A stretch of 38,685 nt of DNA, taken from Clostridia bacterium. GTDB taxonomy: Bacteria; Bacillota; Clostridia; Christensenellales; Aristaeellaceae. Below are positions 8,400 to 16,760 of the stretch, one piece after another. The stretch spans positions 1-38,685 of the forward strand of contig JAFTWV010000064.1 in assembly GCA_017465155.1 (NCBI GenBank), written 5' to 3'. The position numbers and the translations under genes were made by a program. The notes under the pieces were generated by a model. That model saw only the letters and a list, made by a program, of their open reading frames with translations, was not told the DNA's origin and ran no database searches. The stretch's first letter is position 1, and every line of letters starts with the position of its first letter.

Positions 8400-9890
8400 T
8401 TATGCGTCGGCCTTGGGGGCTTCCTCAGCATCGCTGACAGCCTTGCCGATGAGCCCGCCGGTGGTCACATCGCGCATCATGCGCGGAATGTCCAGACCCA
8501 CGGCTTCCTTCACGGCCTCGAAGGTCTGCAGCATGGTGCCGGCAGTATCCTTGGCCATGGAGGTTGCGCCGCCGTCGCCGAAGAGGATGATCTTGTCCGT
8601 CTTGCTCAGCGGTTCGGACACAGCCTTGGCCATCTCGGGCAGCTTGTCAATAACCATCTGCATCATGGCCGCCTGACCATACTGCTTCATGGCTTCTGCC
8701 TTCTTGAGCATGGCTTCCGCCTCGGCCTCGCCCTTCATGCGGATGGCTTCTGCTTCCTTCTGAGCCAGCGCAAACTGAGCTTCCGCTTCCTTCTCAGCCA
8801 TGATCAGGTTGGCTTCTGCTTCCTTTTCGGCCTTGAACAGCTCCGCCTCGGCGCGAGCCTGAATCACGGCACGCTCAGCTTCCGCAGCGGCGATCTTCGC
8901 ATCGCGCTCGGCCTGTGCACGTTCGCGAACCTCAATGGACAGCTTCTCACGCTGAATCTGAACCTGCTGCGCCTGCAGCTCGGTTTCCTTCTGCAGACGG
9001 ATCAGCTCGGCCTCAGCACGCTCGGTTTCCAGCGCCTTACGGCTGTTCTCCTGCTGCACCTGATAAGCCAGGTCGGCTTCAGCCTTCGCACGATCCTGCT
9101 CGGCGCGGAACTGGGCACGGCGGAGCTCCAGCTCCTTGTTCTGCTCAGCAATGTGGGCATTGGCCTCGGTACGGGCCTTGTTGCCCTCCTGATCGGCAAT
9201 GGACTGGCGGATCAGGGTATCACGCTCGGCCTCAGCACGGGCGATGTCTGCATCGCGCTTCTTCTCGGCAATGTTCTTGACGGCCAGCGTATCCAGCACG
9301 CCATTGTTGTCGGAGAAATTCTGGATGGTGATGTTCACGATCTCCAGGCCCATGTTGCGCATGTCGGCCGTGGCGGCATTCTGGGTCTCGGTGGCGAACT
9401 TGTCGCGGTTCTGCACGAGATCAGCAATGGTCATGCGGCCGATGATCTCACGCATGTTACCTTCCAGCACCTGCATGGCAACAGCGGCGATCTCCTGCTG
9501 CTTCCAGCCGAGGAACTGCTCCGCAGCGGTCGCAACGGAAACATCGTCCGAGCCGATCTTGATGTTGGCAACGCCGTCCACCAGCACGCCGATGTATTCC
9601 TGAGAGGGCACGGGCTGGGTGGTCTTGATGTCCACCTGCATGATGCCCAGGTTCAGCTTATCCACACGCTCGAAGAAGGGAATGACAAAGGTCGCGCCAC
9701 CGCGAACGATGCGGTACCCGAAGCGCTTCACAACCACCTTGCCGGAGTCGTCCTTGACCTTATACTTATGCTTGCGGCCAGAGACAATCAGCGCAACGTT
9801 CGGCGGAACCTTGATGTAGTTGCACATGAAGATGATGATCAGCAGCAGCGCAACGGCGCCGATGATGATATAGTTGATGTACTGCTCCAT
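8400..9890 (-). CDS. Flotillin-like SPFH/band-7 membrane protein
   Basis: A 496-residue protein. Residues 6-24 are a single membrane segment (IIIGAVALLLIIIFM), followed by an SPFH/band-7 domain (about 25-200) with VPPNVALIVSGRKHKY and the REIIGRMTIADLVQNRDKF block. Residues 210-420 are a long alanine/glutamate-rich coiled coil with repeated EAE motifs, the flotillin signature. Flotillins scaffold ordered membrane microdomains and influence fluidity, secretion and kinase signalling. ATG 9890 has AAAGGAG upstream. Unlike many Bacillus loci there is no NfeD-type gene next to it here; the downstream neighbour is an unknown membrane protein. Family call is secure. Confidence 0.94.
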   Translation of the reverse strand: MEQYINYIIIGAVALLLIIIFMCNYIKVPPNVALIVSGRKHKYKVKDDSGKVVVKRFGYRIVRGGATFVIPFFERVDKLNLGIMQVDIKTTQPVPSQEYIGVLVDGVANIKIGSDDVSVATAAEQFLGWKQQEIAAVAMQVLEGNMREIIGRMTIADLVQNRDKFATETQNAATADMRNMGLEIVNITIQNFSDNNGVLDTLAVKNIAEKKRDADIARAEAERDTLIRQSIADQEGNKARTEANAHIAEQNKELELRRAQFRAEQDRAKAEADLAYQVQQENSRKALETERAEAELIRLQKETELQAQQVQIQREKLSIEVRERAQAERDAKIAAAEAERAVIQARAEAELFKAEKEAEANLIMAEKEAEAQFALAQKEAEAIRMKGEAEAEAMLKKAEAMKQYGQAAMMQMVIDKLPEMAKAVSEPLSKTDKIILFGDGGATSMAKDTAGTMLQTFEAVKEAVGLDIPRMMRDVTTGGLIGKAVSDAEEAPKADA

Positions 9891-9987
9891 ACCTGTTCTC
9901 CTTTCTCTTTCAGGCTGCGCTGGATGGAGCAGCGCCGCCTTACGTATCCTTCATTCAGCAAAGCACGTCATCTCTGCTGTTGTTCAT

Positions 9988-10016
9988 ATTTTAACATACA
10001 GCCATGCTTTGCGCAA
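9988..10016 (-). promoter_or_regulatory. Probable promoter of the flotillin gene
   Basis: On the minus strand: TTGCGC (10011-10016), a 17-bp spacer and TAAAAT (9988-9993), about 100 bp upstream of the start codon. The -35 box is a weak match. Confidence 0.5.
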
Positions 10017-10183
10017 GGACAACATGAGCAGACCAGTATCTGCTTTGACACGAAAAATACGACATTTGGGGAGAATATTTTTGCCGGAAGAGATGATGAA
10101 ACGGAAGCGGAATGACAGCTTCAAACTTGAATTTGTTGTGGATATGCATTTTTCTTCCATGCAGGATTGATTTGCAGCAGGGA

Positions 10184-10208
10184 GCCGCTTTCGCGCGTCG
10201 AAAGCGGC
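10184..10208. repeat. Perfect 10-bp inverted repeat
   Basis: GCCGCTTTCG (10184-10193) and its complement (10199-10208) around a 5-nt loop. First hairpin of the island. Confidence 0.8.
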
Positions 10209-10217
10209 GCAAAGCCG

Positions 10218-10249
10218 CCGGGGGGAAGCAAAAAAGTGCTTCCCCCCGG
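10218..10249. repeat. Perfect 13-bp G/C-run inverted repeat
   Basis: CCGGGGGGAAGCA (10218-10230) pairs with its exact complement (10237-10249) around the loop AAAAAG. Confidence 0.85.
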
Positions 10250-10307
10250 ACCCCCTCCGTCCTCTTGGGAGATGGTCGCGCGGCTGCAAAGCGGGACGGC
10301 TCCGGTT

Positions 10308-10354
10308 GCAGAGGATTGCCTGAATTTCCGCTTACAGCGGAAGCAATCCTCTGC
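10308..10354. repeat. Compound hairpin: 12-bp outer and 7-bp inner perfect stems
   Basis: The outer arms are GCAGAGGATTGC (10308-10319) and complement (10343-10354). The inner arms are TTCCGCT (10326-10332) and AGCGGAA (10336-10342) with loop TAC. Only a 6-nt bulge (10320-10325) interrupts an otherwise perfect structure. Confidence 0.85.
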
Positions 10355-10460
10355 AAAGTCGCCGCATTGCTCCTTTGTGGGTTGAGCGGCAGCCGCACCG
10401 GCTCGTCGGAACACGTGCGGTGCATAGAATGCGGAAGCGCCGCTCACGCATCATACTGAT

Positions 10461-10490
10461 AAATCCCAATTTTTCAGGCAGTGACATGAG
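10461..10490 (+). repeat. Copy 2 of the short dispersed motif
   Basis: Begins with AAATCCCAATTT, identical to the start of the copy at 1745, then diverges with GGCAGTGACATGAG, which resembles the GAGCAGATGA part of that copy. Confidence 0.4.
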
Positions 10491-10703
10491 CAAGCAACCG
10501 CCATATCCAACTTCGCTGCGCTCATACACTTATCACACTCACCCGTCAGCCGCAAAGGAGCGCGTAGTTCCGGCCGCGCCGCGACGCCGAAGGGGAGCGG
10601 CGCACCGACAAACATAGGAACCGCGGCGAAACGGCACGCCCCCGCGAGGCCCATGTGGGAAAGACTACTCCGGGCAAAGTCTACCATGTGGGGGCGGGGG
10701 AGT

Positions 10704-10750
10704 CCAGAGGGGGTGGCAGTCCACAGGCACATGTCTGACACCCCCTCTGG
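10704..10750. repeat. Perfect 12-bp inverted repeat
   Basis: CCAGAGGGGGTG (10704-10715) and complement (10739-10750) enclose a 23-nt loop. Confidence 0.8.
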
Positions 10751-10759
10751 CCCTCTTTG

Positions 10760-10785
10760 CTTCTTTCTCAGGATTGAGAAAGAAG
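10760..10785. repeat. Perfect 11-bp hairpin
   Basis: CTTCTTTCTCA (10760-10770) and complement (10775-10785) with loop GGAT. It lies ten bases after the previous repeat. Confidence 0.8.
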
Positions 10786-10820
10786 AAGCAGATGGACTGA
10801 GGGGAATATCGCGAATTCAG

Positions 10821-10850
10821 CAACCCCAAACTTTCGAGCAGATGAAAACT
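10821..10850 (+). repeat. Copy 3 of the short dispersed motif
   Basis: Contains CCCCAA followed by TCGAGCAGATGAAAA, sharing at least 15 identical bases with 1758-1772. It lies about 90 bp upstream of the sigma-factor start. Confidence 0.4.
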
Positions 10851-10938
10851 TTATACCCCCAACATTACAGAGTTTGGTGGTACTATATGAATGAAAGCAT
10901 CGGCCGATGCCAGAAACATCCACAGGAGGTTAACCGCT

Positions 10939-12546
10939 ATGCAGGACCGCTATGCCCGCTGGGTCGGAGAATATTCGCTGCCGCTGCTGAAATGGGCCTA
11001 CGGAAAAACCGGACGGCGCGAAGACGCCGAGGACCTGACACAGGAGGTCTGGCTGCAGTTTTTCTCCGCCGTGAACCGTGAGCAGCAGCAGGAACGCGCC
11101 ATCGAAGCGCCGGAGCATCTCCTGTGGAAGATCGCGCGGTATGTGTGGTGCCGCTCGCTGCGCGGACAGTCCGTCAAGCGCATCCTCCCGCTGGACGAAG
11201 CCCTGGCTGATCCCCATCATTTTGACGATCACCTTGCCGACGCAGAAGAGCGCGTACAGCTTGCTGCGTGGCTGCGTCAGCGCATCGTCAACCTGAACCG
11301 TGTCCAGCGGGAAGCAATGATCCTCTTTTACATCGAACAGCTGCCGCAGCAGGAGATCGCCCGTCGTCTTGGCCTGAGCGACAGCACGCTGCGCTGGCAT
11401 CTCTTTGACACCCGAAAGAAGCTCAGGAAAGGAGCATCCGATATGACCGCAACCACCGAATTTGTCTACCGCCCCAGCACGCTGCACATGGGCCTCAACG
11501 GGCAGGCAGTGCCCAACGCCGCCACCACCCGGATCGGGGAGAGCCTGCTGATGCAGAACATATGCTGCGCCTGCTACCGCGAAGGCCGCACTGCCCAGGA
11601 GCTGGCAGAGATGCTGGGCGTCGCCCGGCCCTACATTGAGCATGACCTGCGCTGGCTGACCGCACAGGAATTCATCACCGAGAACAAGGGGCGCTACTTC
11701 ACTGCCTTCCTCATCACGACCAGCAGGCAGGAGGCGGATATCCTCCGCGTATTCGAGCAGCACAAGGAGACCCTTTGCGACGCGATCACCGGTCATCTGC
11801 TGGCCAATGAGCAGACCATCCGCAGCATCGGCTTCACAGGCAGCGAAAAGCCGATGTCAAAGCTCCTGTGGCTGCTGATCTATCTTTTCACCCGCCGCCT
11901 GCCCCTGACAGTAGAAATGCCCGAGCCGCCCATCCGCCCTGACGGCGGCAAGTACTGGCCCCTGGGCTTTGACCGCACCGAGCCCGCCGCTGACATCCGC
12001 CGCGGCTTCGATTACAACGGCAGCATGTGCAACAACGGCTTCTACTGGTTCGGCCTGCACAACTTCGGCCAGAGCGAGATTGAGGACCTGATGGACGCAT
12101 GGACGCCGGAGTACCGAACGCTGCGCAATCTGCTGGAAAAGCTGATTCACGCCGACTTTGATCCGGCCTGCGTGACGGCGGCAGAACAGTATCCCCTTGC
12201 CCAACTGGCTGAAAAGGGCTTCGTGACCGTAGCAGAGGGCCGCATCACGCCAAACTTCGTCATCCTGACTGCATCGCAGTACGAACGGCTGTACACAGAA
12301 GTCTTTGCACCGCTGATCAAGGGGCTGCAGCCAGAGGTACGCCGCCTTGCAGACCATCTGCACCAGCTGTGCCTGTCCCTTCTGCCGCCGCACCTGACAC
12401 ATCTCGCAGCCCTTGCCCAGTCGCAGGCCCAGCACGACATCGCCTTCATCACCGAACTTCTGGCTTTCCACGACGGCACGCTCTACCACCCCGTCAGCAA
12501 GCGGGACGGCGAGTTTCTCACCATGGCGTACATTTTCCGCAAGTGA
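10939..12546 (+). CDS. ECF-like RNA polymerase sigma factor with long C-terminal extension
   Basis: 535 residues, over three times a normal ECF sigma factor. Residues about 8-75 are sigma region 2 (GRREDAEDLTQEVWLQFF, then LLWKIARYVWCRSLRG). Residues about 115-165 are region 4, with the helix-turn-helix LPQQEIARRLGLSDSTLRWH. A second winged-helix-like segment follows at about 215-260 (RTAQELAEMLGVARPYIEHD). The remaining 275 residues match nothing I know. They contain NICCAC (207-212) and a downstream SMCNNGFYW that could bind a ligand or metal. ATG 10939 is preferred over an upstream in-frame start because AGGAGG lies at 10924-10929. No anti-sigma gene is adjacent, so the extension may itself control activity. 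GH31 follows after 206 nt. Confidence 0.85.
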   Translation: MQDRYARWVGEYSLPLLKWAYGKTGRREDAEDLTQEVWLQFFSAVNREQQQERAIEAPEHLLWKIARYVWCRSLRGQSVKRILPLDEALADPHHFDDHLADAEERVQLAAWLRQRIVNLNRVQREAMILFYIEQLPQQEIARRLGLSDSTLRWHLFDTRKKLRKGASDMTATTEFVYRPSTLHMGLNGQAVPNAATTRIGESLLMQNICCACYREGRTAQELAEMLGVARPYIEHDLRWLTAQEFITENKGRYFTAFLITTSRQEADILRVFEQHKETLCDAITGHLLANEQTIRSIGFTGSEKPMSKLLWLLIYLFTRRLPLTVEMPEPPIRPDGGKYWPLGFDRTEPAADIRRGFDYNGSMCNNGFYWFGLHNFGQSEIEDLMDAWTPEYRTLRNLLEKLIHADFDPACVTAAEQYPLAQLAEKGFVTVAEGRITPNFVILTASQYERLYTEVFAPLIKGLQPEVRRLADHLHQLCLSLLPPHLTHLAALAQSQAQHDIAFITELLAFHDGTLYHPVSKRDGEFLTMAYIFRK

Positions 12547-12752
12547 AGCACAGACTGCCGCTTCCCTTTCCGGCGACAGATTCTCATGATCCGCAGCGTC
12601 AGGCAGGGATACCGTGAAAGCACGGAGAATCATATCTGTATCACCGGGGGCAGCGGCCCGGACGAGGTGCGGTTTGGCACCCTCACGGCTGTCCCGGCAG
12701 CATGGGCTGAGCAAGTCCGCTGATTTTGAATACCCGAAAGGGAGGTTGCCAC

Positions 12753-14723
12753 ATGAAATTCTTCGAGCAGCAGGGACAGTCCGTGATCTTCCGCAACCAT
12801 GGAGAAACCGTGGTTGTTGAGCCCTGGGGGCCCGACAGCGCCCGCGTTCGCGCGGTACTGATGGGCGATGTGCACGATGACCGCTTTGCCCTGCTTGATC
12901 CTGTTCCCTCCAACGATGTTGCCATCGACATCGCCGATGAGCATGCGACGCTCCGCAACGGCAAGCTGACCGTACAGATGGACGTATCCGGCTGGAAACG
13001 CCGGGTGAAGCTGACCTTCCTCAACCAGAAGGGCGAGGTGCTCCTGCGCGAAACCGACGGCGCCAACGCGCTGGTGCTGCAAAGCCGTAAGTTCGAGCCC
13101 ATCATCGGAGGCGATCACGCACTGACCGCCACCTTCGACGGCTTCGATGATGAACACATCTACGGCATGGGGCAGTATCAGGAGGAGTACCTCGACTGGA
13201 AGGGCTGCACCCTTGAGCTGGCGCATCGCAACTCGCAGGCAAGCGTGCCGTTCATCCTGTCCTCCCGGGGCTATGGCTTCCTGTGGCACAATCCGGCCAT
13301 CGGCTGGGCCAGCTTTGGCCGCAACCGCACCTCCTGGCACGCCGACGCCACCAGACAGCTGGATTACTGGGTCACCTGCGGCGACAAGCCTGCGGATATC
13401 AGCCTGAATTATGCCCGTGCCACCGGTTTCGTTCCGATGATGCCCGAATACGGTCTCGGCTTCTGGCAATGCAAGCTGCGCTACTGGAATCAGGAGCAGC
13501 TGCTGCATGTCGCGCGGGAATACAAGCGCCGCAAGCTGCCCATCGACGTGATCGTGATCGACTTCTTCCACTGGCCCCGCATGGGCGATTACCGCTTCGA
13601 CGAGGAATTCTTCCCCGATCCGGCAGCTATGGTAAAGGAACTCAAGGAGATGGGCATTGAGCTGATGATCAGCGTCTGGCCGCAGGTCGCCCTGACCAGC
13701 GAAAACTATGACGAGATGCTCCAGCAGGGCCTCCTCGTCCGTGCTGAATACGGCGAGCAGATCGGCATGCGCTTCGTGGAGGACAGCATGTTCTTCGACG
13801 CAACCAATCCCCGCGCACGTAAGTACGTCTGGAACAAGATCAAGAAGAATTACTACGATCACGGCATCCGCGTATTCTGGCTGGACGAGGCAGAGCCCGA
13901 ATGGGGCACCTATGACTTTAAGCAGTACCGCTACCACATCGGCAGCAGCCAGCAGGTAGGCAATATCTACCCGCAGTATTACTCCCGCCTGTTCTACGAG
14001 GGAATGACGGCTCAGGGGCAGGAGAACCCGGTCAATCTGGTCCGATGCGCATGGGCAGGCAGTCAGCGTTATGGTGCGCTGGTGTGGTCCGGCGATATCA
14101 TGAGCCGCTGGGAAGACTTCCGCCGTCAGGTCTGCGCAGGGCTGAGCATGGGCGTGGCAGGCATTCCCTGGTGGACGACCGATATCGGCGGCTTCCACGC
14201 CGGCAATCCCAAGGACGAGGGCTTCCGCGAGCTGCTGGTGCGCTGGTTCCAGTGGGGCTGCTACTGCCCGGTGATGCGCCTGCACGGCGACCGTTCGCCC
14301 GCCGAACCGGTCTGCCGCAAGGACGGCACCCGGGTGCTCAATTCCGGCAGCGATAACGAGCTCTGGTCTTTCGGCGAGGAGGCATACCCCATCCTGGTGA
14401 AGTACATGAACCGCCGCGAGGAGCTGCGCAATTACGTCCGCAGTCTCATGAAGGAAGCCCACGAAGCCGGCACCCCCCTGCTGCGCGGCATGTTCTATGA
14501 ATTCCCGGAGGACGCAGCCTGCGCCACATTGCAGGATCAGTACATGTTCGGCAGCAGGTATCTTGTCGCCCCGGTGATGGAGCCGGGCGCCCGCAGCCGC
14601 AGCGTGTACTTCCCCGCAGGTCAGTGGCGCAGCGTGGATACCGGCAGCATGATTGAGGGAGGCCAACGTCTGGACGTTCCCGCGCCGCTGGAGGTTATCC
14701 CTGTGTTTGAGCGCATCAGCTGA
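12753..14723 (+). CDS. Glycoside hydrolase family 31 (alpha-xylosidase/alpha-glucosidase type)
   Basis: 656 residues, no signal peptide. Residues 1-225 are the N-terminal beta domain (with GFDDEHIYGMGQYQEEYLD); about 226-570 form the catalytic barrel. The nucleophile is predicted as D378 in FWLDEAEPEWG, the signature shared with secreted-type xyloglucan alpha-xylosidases. The acid/base is predicted as D448 in VWSGDIMSRWEDF. HGDRSP (about 510) is another conserved active-site loop. GH31 enzymes remove terminal alpha-linked xylose or glucose; the WLDEAEPE form favours alpha-xylosidase. ATG 12753 is chosen for the GGGAGG site just upstream. It lies 206 nt after the sigma-factor gene and ends at a terminator (14752). 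Confidence 0.88.
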   Translation: MKFFEQQGQSVIFRNHGETVVVEPWGPDSARVRAVLMGDVHDDRFALLDPVPSNDVAIDIADEHATLRNGKLTVQMDVSGWKRRVKLTFLNQKGEVLLRETDGANALVLQSRKFEPIIGGDHALTATFDGFDDEHIYGMGQYQEEYLDWKGCTLELAHRNSQASVPFILSSRGYGFLWHNPAIGWASFGRNRTSWHADATRQLDYWVTCGDKPADISLNYARATGFVPMMPEYGLGFWQCKLRYWNQEQLLHVAREYKRRKLPIDVIVIDFFHWPRMGDYRFDEEFFPDPAAMVKELKEMGIELMISVWPQVALTSENYDEMLQQGLLVRAEYGEQIGMRFVEDSMFFDATNPRARKYVWNKIKKNYYDHGIRVFWLDEAEPEWGTYDFKQYRYHIGSSQQVGNIYPQYYSRLFYEGMTAQGQENPVNLVRCAWAGSQRYGALVWSGDIMSRWEDFRRQVCAGLSMGVAGIPWWTTDIGGFHAGNPKDEGFRELLVRWFQWGCYCPVMRLHGDRSPAEPVCRKDGTRVLNSGSDNELWSFGEEAYPILVKYMNRREELRNYVRSLMKEAHEAGTPLLRGMFYEFPEDAACATLQDQYMFGSRYLVAPVMEPGARSRSVYFPAGQWRSVDTGSMIEGGQRLDVPAPLEVIPVFERIS

Positions 14724-14751
14724 CCCCGTGCAGCATAGTCCCTTCCCCTTC

Positions 14752-14782
14752 TCGAAAAAGTGGCCGCCGTCACTTTTTTCGA
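14752..14782. terminator. Terminator after the GH31 gene
   Basis: TCGAAAAAGTG (14752-14762) pairs with CACTTTTTTCGA (14771-14782), one T bulged. The T run sits within the 3' arm. A second G/C hairpin follows. Confidence 0.65.
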
Positions 14783-14846
14783 TACGCATCCGCCGTCTGT
14801 CATGCACAGGCGGCGGTTTCATCTGCAATTCATCCGTTTGCATCCC

Positions 14847-14875
14847 TTGCCCTTGCATGGCAAACGTGATACAAT
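14847..14875 (+). promoter_or_regulatory. Promoter of the ABC exporter gene
   Basis: TTGCCC (14847-14852), a 17-bp spacer and TACAAT (14870-14875). The start codon is 31 nt downstream. Confidence 0.6.
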
Positions 14876-14905
14876 AGCATTGATCAACCGAACAGGAGAA
14901 CCACT

Positions 14906-16681
14906 ATGCAGAAGCAAACGAGAACCCTGTCGACAGGCACGCTCGTGCGGCGTTTCCTGCCGTATTTCAGCAAGCACAAAAAGACGGTTATCTTTGACCT
15001 GCTCTGCGCGCTGCTGACCACCGTGTGCGAGCTGGTGCTGCCCATGATCGTATCCGAGATCACCGGCCGTGCCGATACGGACTACACCACCCTGACATGG
15101 GATTTCGTCCTGACCATGGGCGGCGTGTATATCCTGCTGCGCGTGATCGATGCGGCAGCGAATTACTTCATGCAGTCCGTAGGCCACATCATGGGCTCGA
15201 AGATGGAAACCGACATGCGCGGCGACCTCTTCCACCATCTTCAGAAGCTGTCCTTTGGTTATTATTCCGAGGCCAAGGTGGGGCAGATTATGGCCCGCAT
15301 CACCTCCGACCTGTTCCAGGTGACGGAATTCGCACACCACTGCCCGGAGGAGTTCCTGATTGCAGGCGTGAAGATCATCGTTTCCTTCACGGTTCTCTGC
15401 TCGAAGAACCTGCCGCTGACGCTGCTGATGTTCGCGGTTCTGCCCTTCATTCTGTTCTTCGCCAAGCACTTCAACTCCAAGATGCGCCGCATCTTCAAGG
15501 AACGCAACCGGCAGGTGGGCGAGATCAACGCGCAGGTGGAGGATTCCCTGCTGGGCGTGCGCGTGGTGAAGTCCTTCGCCAACGAGGCTATCGAGGAGGA
15601 AAAGTTCCGCAAGGGAAACCTTCGCTTCCTTGATCTGAAGGCGGAATCGTATAAGGTCATGGCACAGTTCGGCACCTCCAACCGTATCTTTGACGGCCTG
15701 ATGTACATCATCATCGTCTGTGCCGGCGCGCTGCTGATGGCACAGGGCCCGGAGGTGCTGTCCATCGCGGATTTCACAGCCTATCTGCTCTACGCGACGG
15801 TGCTGCTGAACTCTATCCGCCGCATCGTCGAGTTTACCGAACAGTTCCAGCAGGGCATGACGGGCATCGACCGCTTCTTCGAGGTGCTGGACGCGCCTAT
15901 TGACATCCTTGACTCACCGGACGCAAAGACACTGACGAACGTACGCGGCGAGGTTACCTTCGACAACGTGTCCTTCCACTACGGCGACGACGATACTGAG
16001 GTGCTGCACGGCCTGAACCTGCATGTCTCACCCGGCCAGTCCATCGCCCTTGTCGGCCCCTCAGGCGCAGGCAAAACCACCCTGTGCAACCTGCTCCCCC
16101 GCTTTTACGACGTGACCGGCGGCCGCATCCTCATCGACGGTCAGGACATCCGCACCCTGACCCAGAAGAGCCTGCGCGAGGCCATCGGCGTGGTGCAGCA
16201 GGATGTGTACCTCTTCGCCGGCACAGTGCTGGAAAACATCCTCTACGGCAAGCCCGGCGCAACCCGTGAGCAGGTCATCGAGGCTGCAAAGCTGGCAGGC
16301 GCGCACGAGTTCATCATGGCACTGCCCGACGGCTACGACACCTACACCGGCGAACGCGGCGTGCGTCTCTCCGGCGGTCAGAAGCAGCGCATCTCCATCG
16401 CCCGCGTATTCCTCAAAAACCCGCCCATCCTCGTGCTGGACGAAGCCACCTCCGCCCTGGACAACGAGAGCGAGCACATCGTGCAGCAGTCCCTCGAAAA
16501 GCTGGCCAAAGGCCGCACCGTATTCACCATCGCCCATCGTCTCACCACCATCAAGGGCGCGGACGTAATCTGGGTGCTGACCGAGAACGGCGTGGAGGAA
16601 ATGGGCGACCACAAGACCCTGATCGAAAAGGGCGGCATCTACGCCGGGCTGTATGCCATGTATACCAGCGACAAGGAATAA
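14906..16681 (+). CDS. ABC exporter, fused membrane and ATPase domains
   Basis: 591 residues: about 1-320 is a six-helix type IV exporter membrane domain, about 345-591 the ATPase. The Walker A motif is GPSGAGKT (384-391), the signature LSGGQ (488-492), Walker B ILVLDEAT with D512 and catalytic E513, and the switch histidine sits in FTIAHRL. All catalytic residues are intact, so it can work as a homodimer. MsbA/LmrA-like exporters move lipids, drugs or peptides outward; the substrate is unknown. ATG 14906 has AGGAG upstream. The GNAT-ManA gene follows after 79 nt without a clear terminator, so cotranscription is possible. Confidence 0.93.
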   Translation: MQKQTRTLSTGTLVRRFLPYFSKHKKTVIFDLLCALLTTVCELVLPMIVSEITGRADTDYTTLTWDFVLTMGGVYILLRVIDAAANYFMQSVGHIMGSKMETDMRGDLFHHLQKLSFGYYSEAKVGQIMARITSDLFQVTEFAHHCPEEFLIAGVKIIVSFTVLCSKNLPLTLLMFAVLPFILFFAKHFNSKMRRIFKERNRQVGEINAQVEDSLLGVRVVKSFANEAIEEEKFRKGNLRFLDLKAESYKVMAQFGTSNRIFDGLMYIIIVCAGALLMAQGPEVLSIADFTAYLLYATVLLNSIRRIVEFTEQFQQGMTGIDRFFEVLDAPIDILDSPDAKTLTNVRGEVTFDNVSFHYGDDDTEVLHGLNLHVSPGQSIALVGPSGAGKTTLCNLLPRFYDVTGGRILIDGQDIRTLTQKSLREAIGVVQQDVYLFAGTVLENILYGKPGATREQVIEAAKLAGAHEFIMALPDGYDTYTGERGVRLSGGQKQRISIARVFLKNPPILVLDEATSALDNESEHIVQQSLEKLAKGRTVFTIAHRLTTIKGADVIWVLTENGVEEMGDHKTLIEKGGIYAGLYAMYTSDKE

Positions 16682-16760
16682 GCAGAGACTGCAAAGCGCG
16701 TCCCCAAGGGCGCTCCCGGAGGAAGAGCCTTTGGGCTGCTACACTGAAGGAGGAATAAAC

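Larger units (their letters stand above)
10017..10938. other. Non-coding island rich in perfect inverted repeats
   Basis: About 0.9 kb without a convincing gene lies between the divergent flotillin and sigma-factor genes. Open frames here change strand and frame at random and show no protein-like composition. The segment holds at least five perfect or near-perfect inverted repeats of 10-13 bp (listed separately), a weaker GCGCCGC/GCGGCGC pair (10576-10582, 10597-10603), and two copies of a short dispersed motif (near 10461 and 10821). It looks like an accumulation of REP/BIME-like elements or decayed MITEs rather than a gene. Structured RNAs cannot be excluded, but nothing matched RNase P, SRP, 6S or tmRNA signatures. 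Confidence 0.6.

Noticed and set aside
8289-10115. 608-codon plus-strand frame opposite flotillin
   Set aside because: The repeated HGLG/LLLH composition is the complement of the flotillin EAE coiled coil; no promoter or start site.
10017-10938. RNase P, SRP, 6S or tmRNA gene in the hairpin island
   Set aside because: CTCCGGGCAAAGTCT near 10667 recalled RNase P only loosely. The conserved cores of these RNAs were not found on either strand.
10891-10938. Earlier start codon for the sigma-factor gene
   Set aside because: No good ribosome-binding site upstream, whereas AGGAGG at 10924 serves ATG 10939.
12586-12723. 45-codon plus-strand frame between sigma factor and GH31
   Set aside because: No ribosome-binding site and no protein-like pattern; too short to support.
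12630-14858. 742-codon open frame on the minus strand opposite the GH31 gene
   Set aside because: It mirrors the plus-strand codons of a clear GH31 enzyme in high-GC DNA. Its composition (many A, V, H, Q) is typical of antisense frames, and there is no ribosome-binding site.
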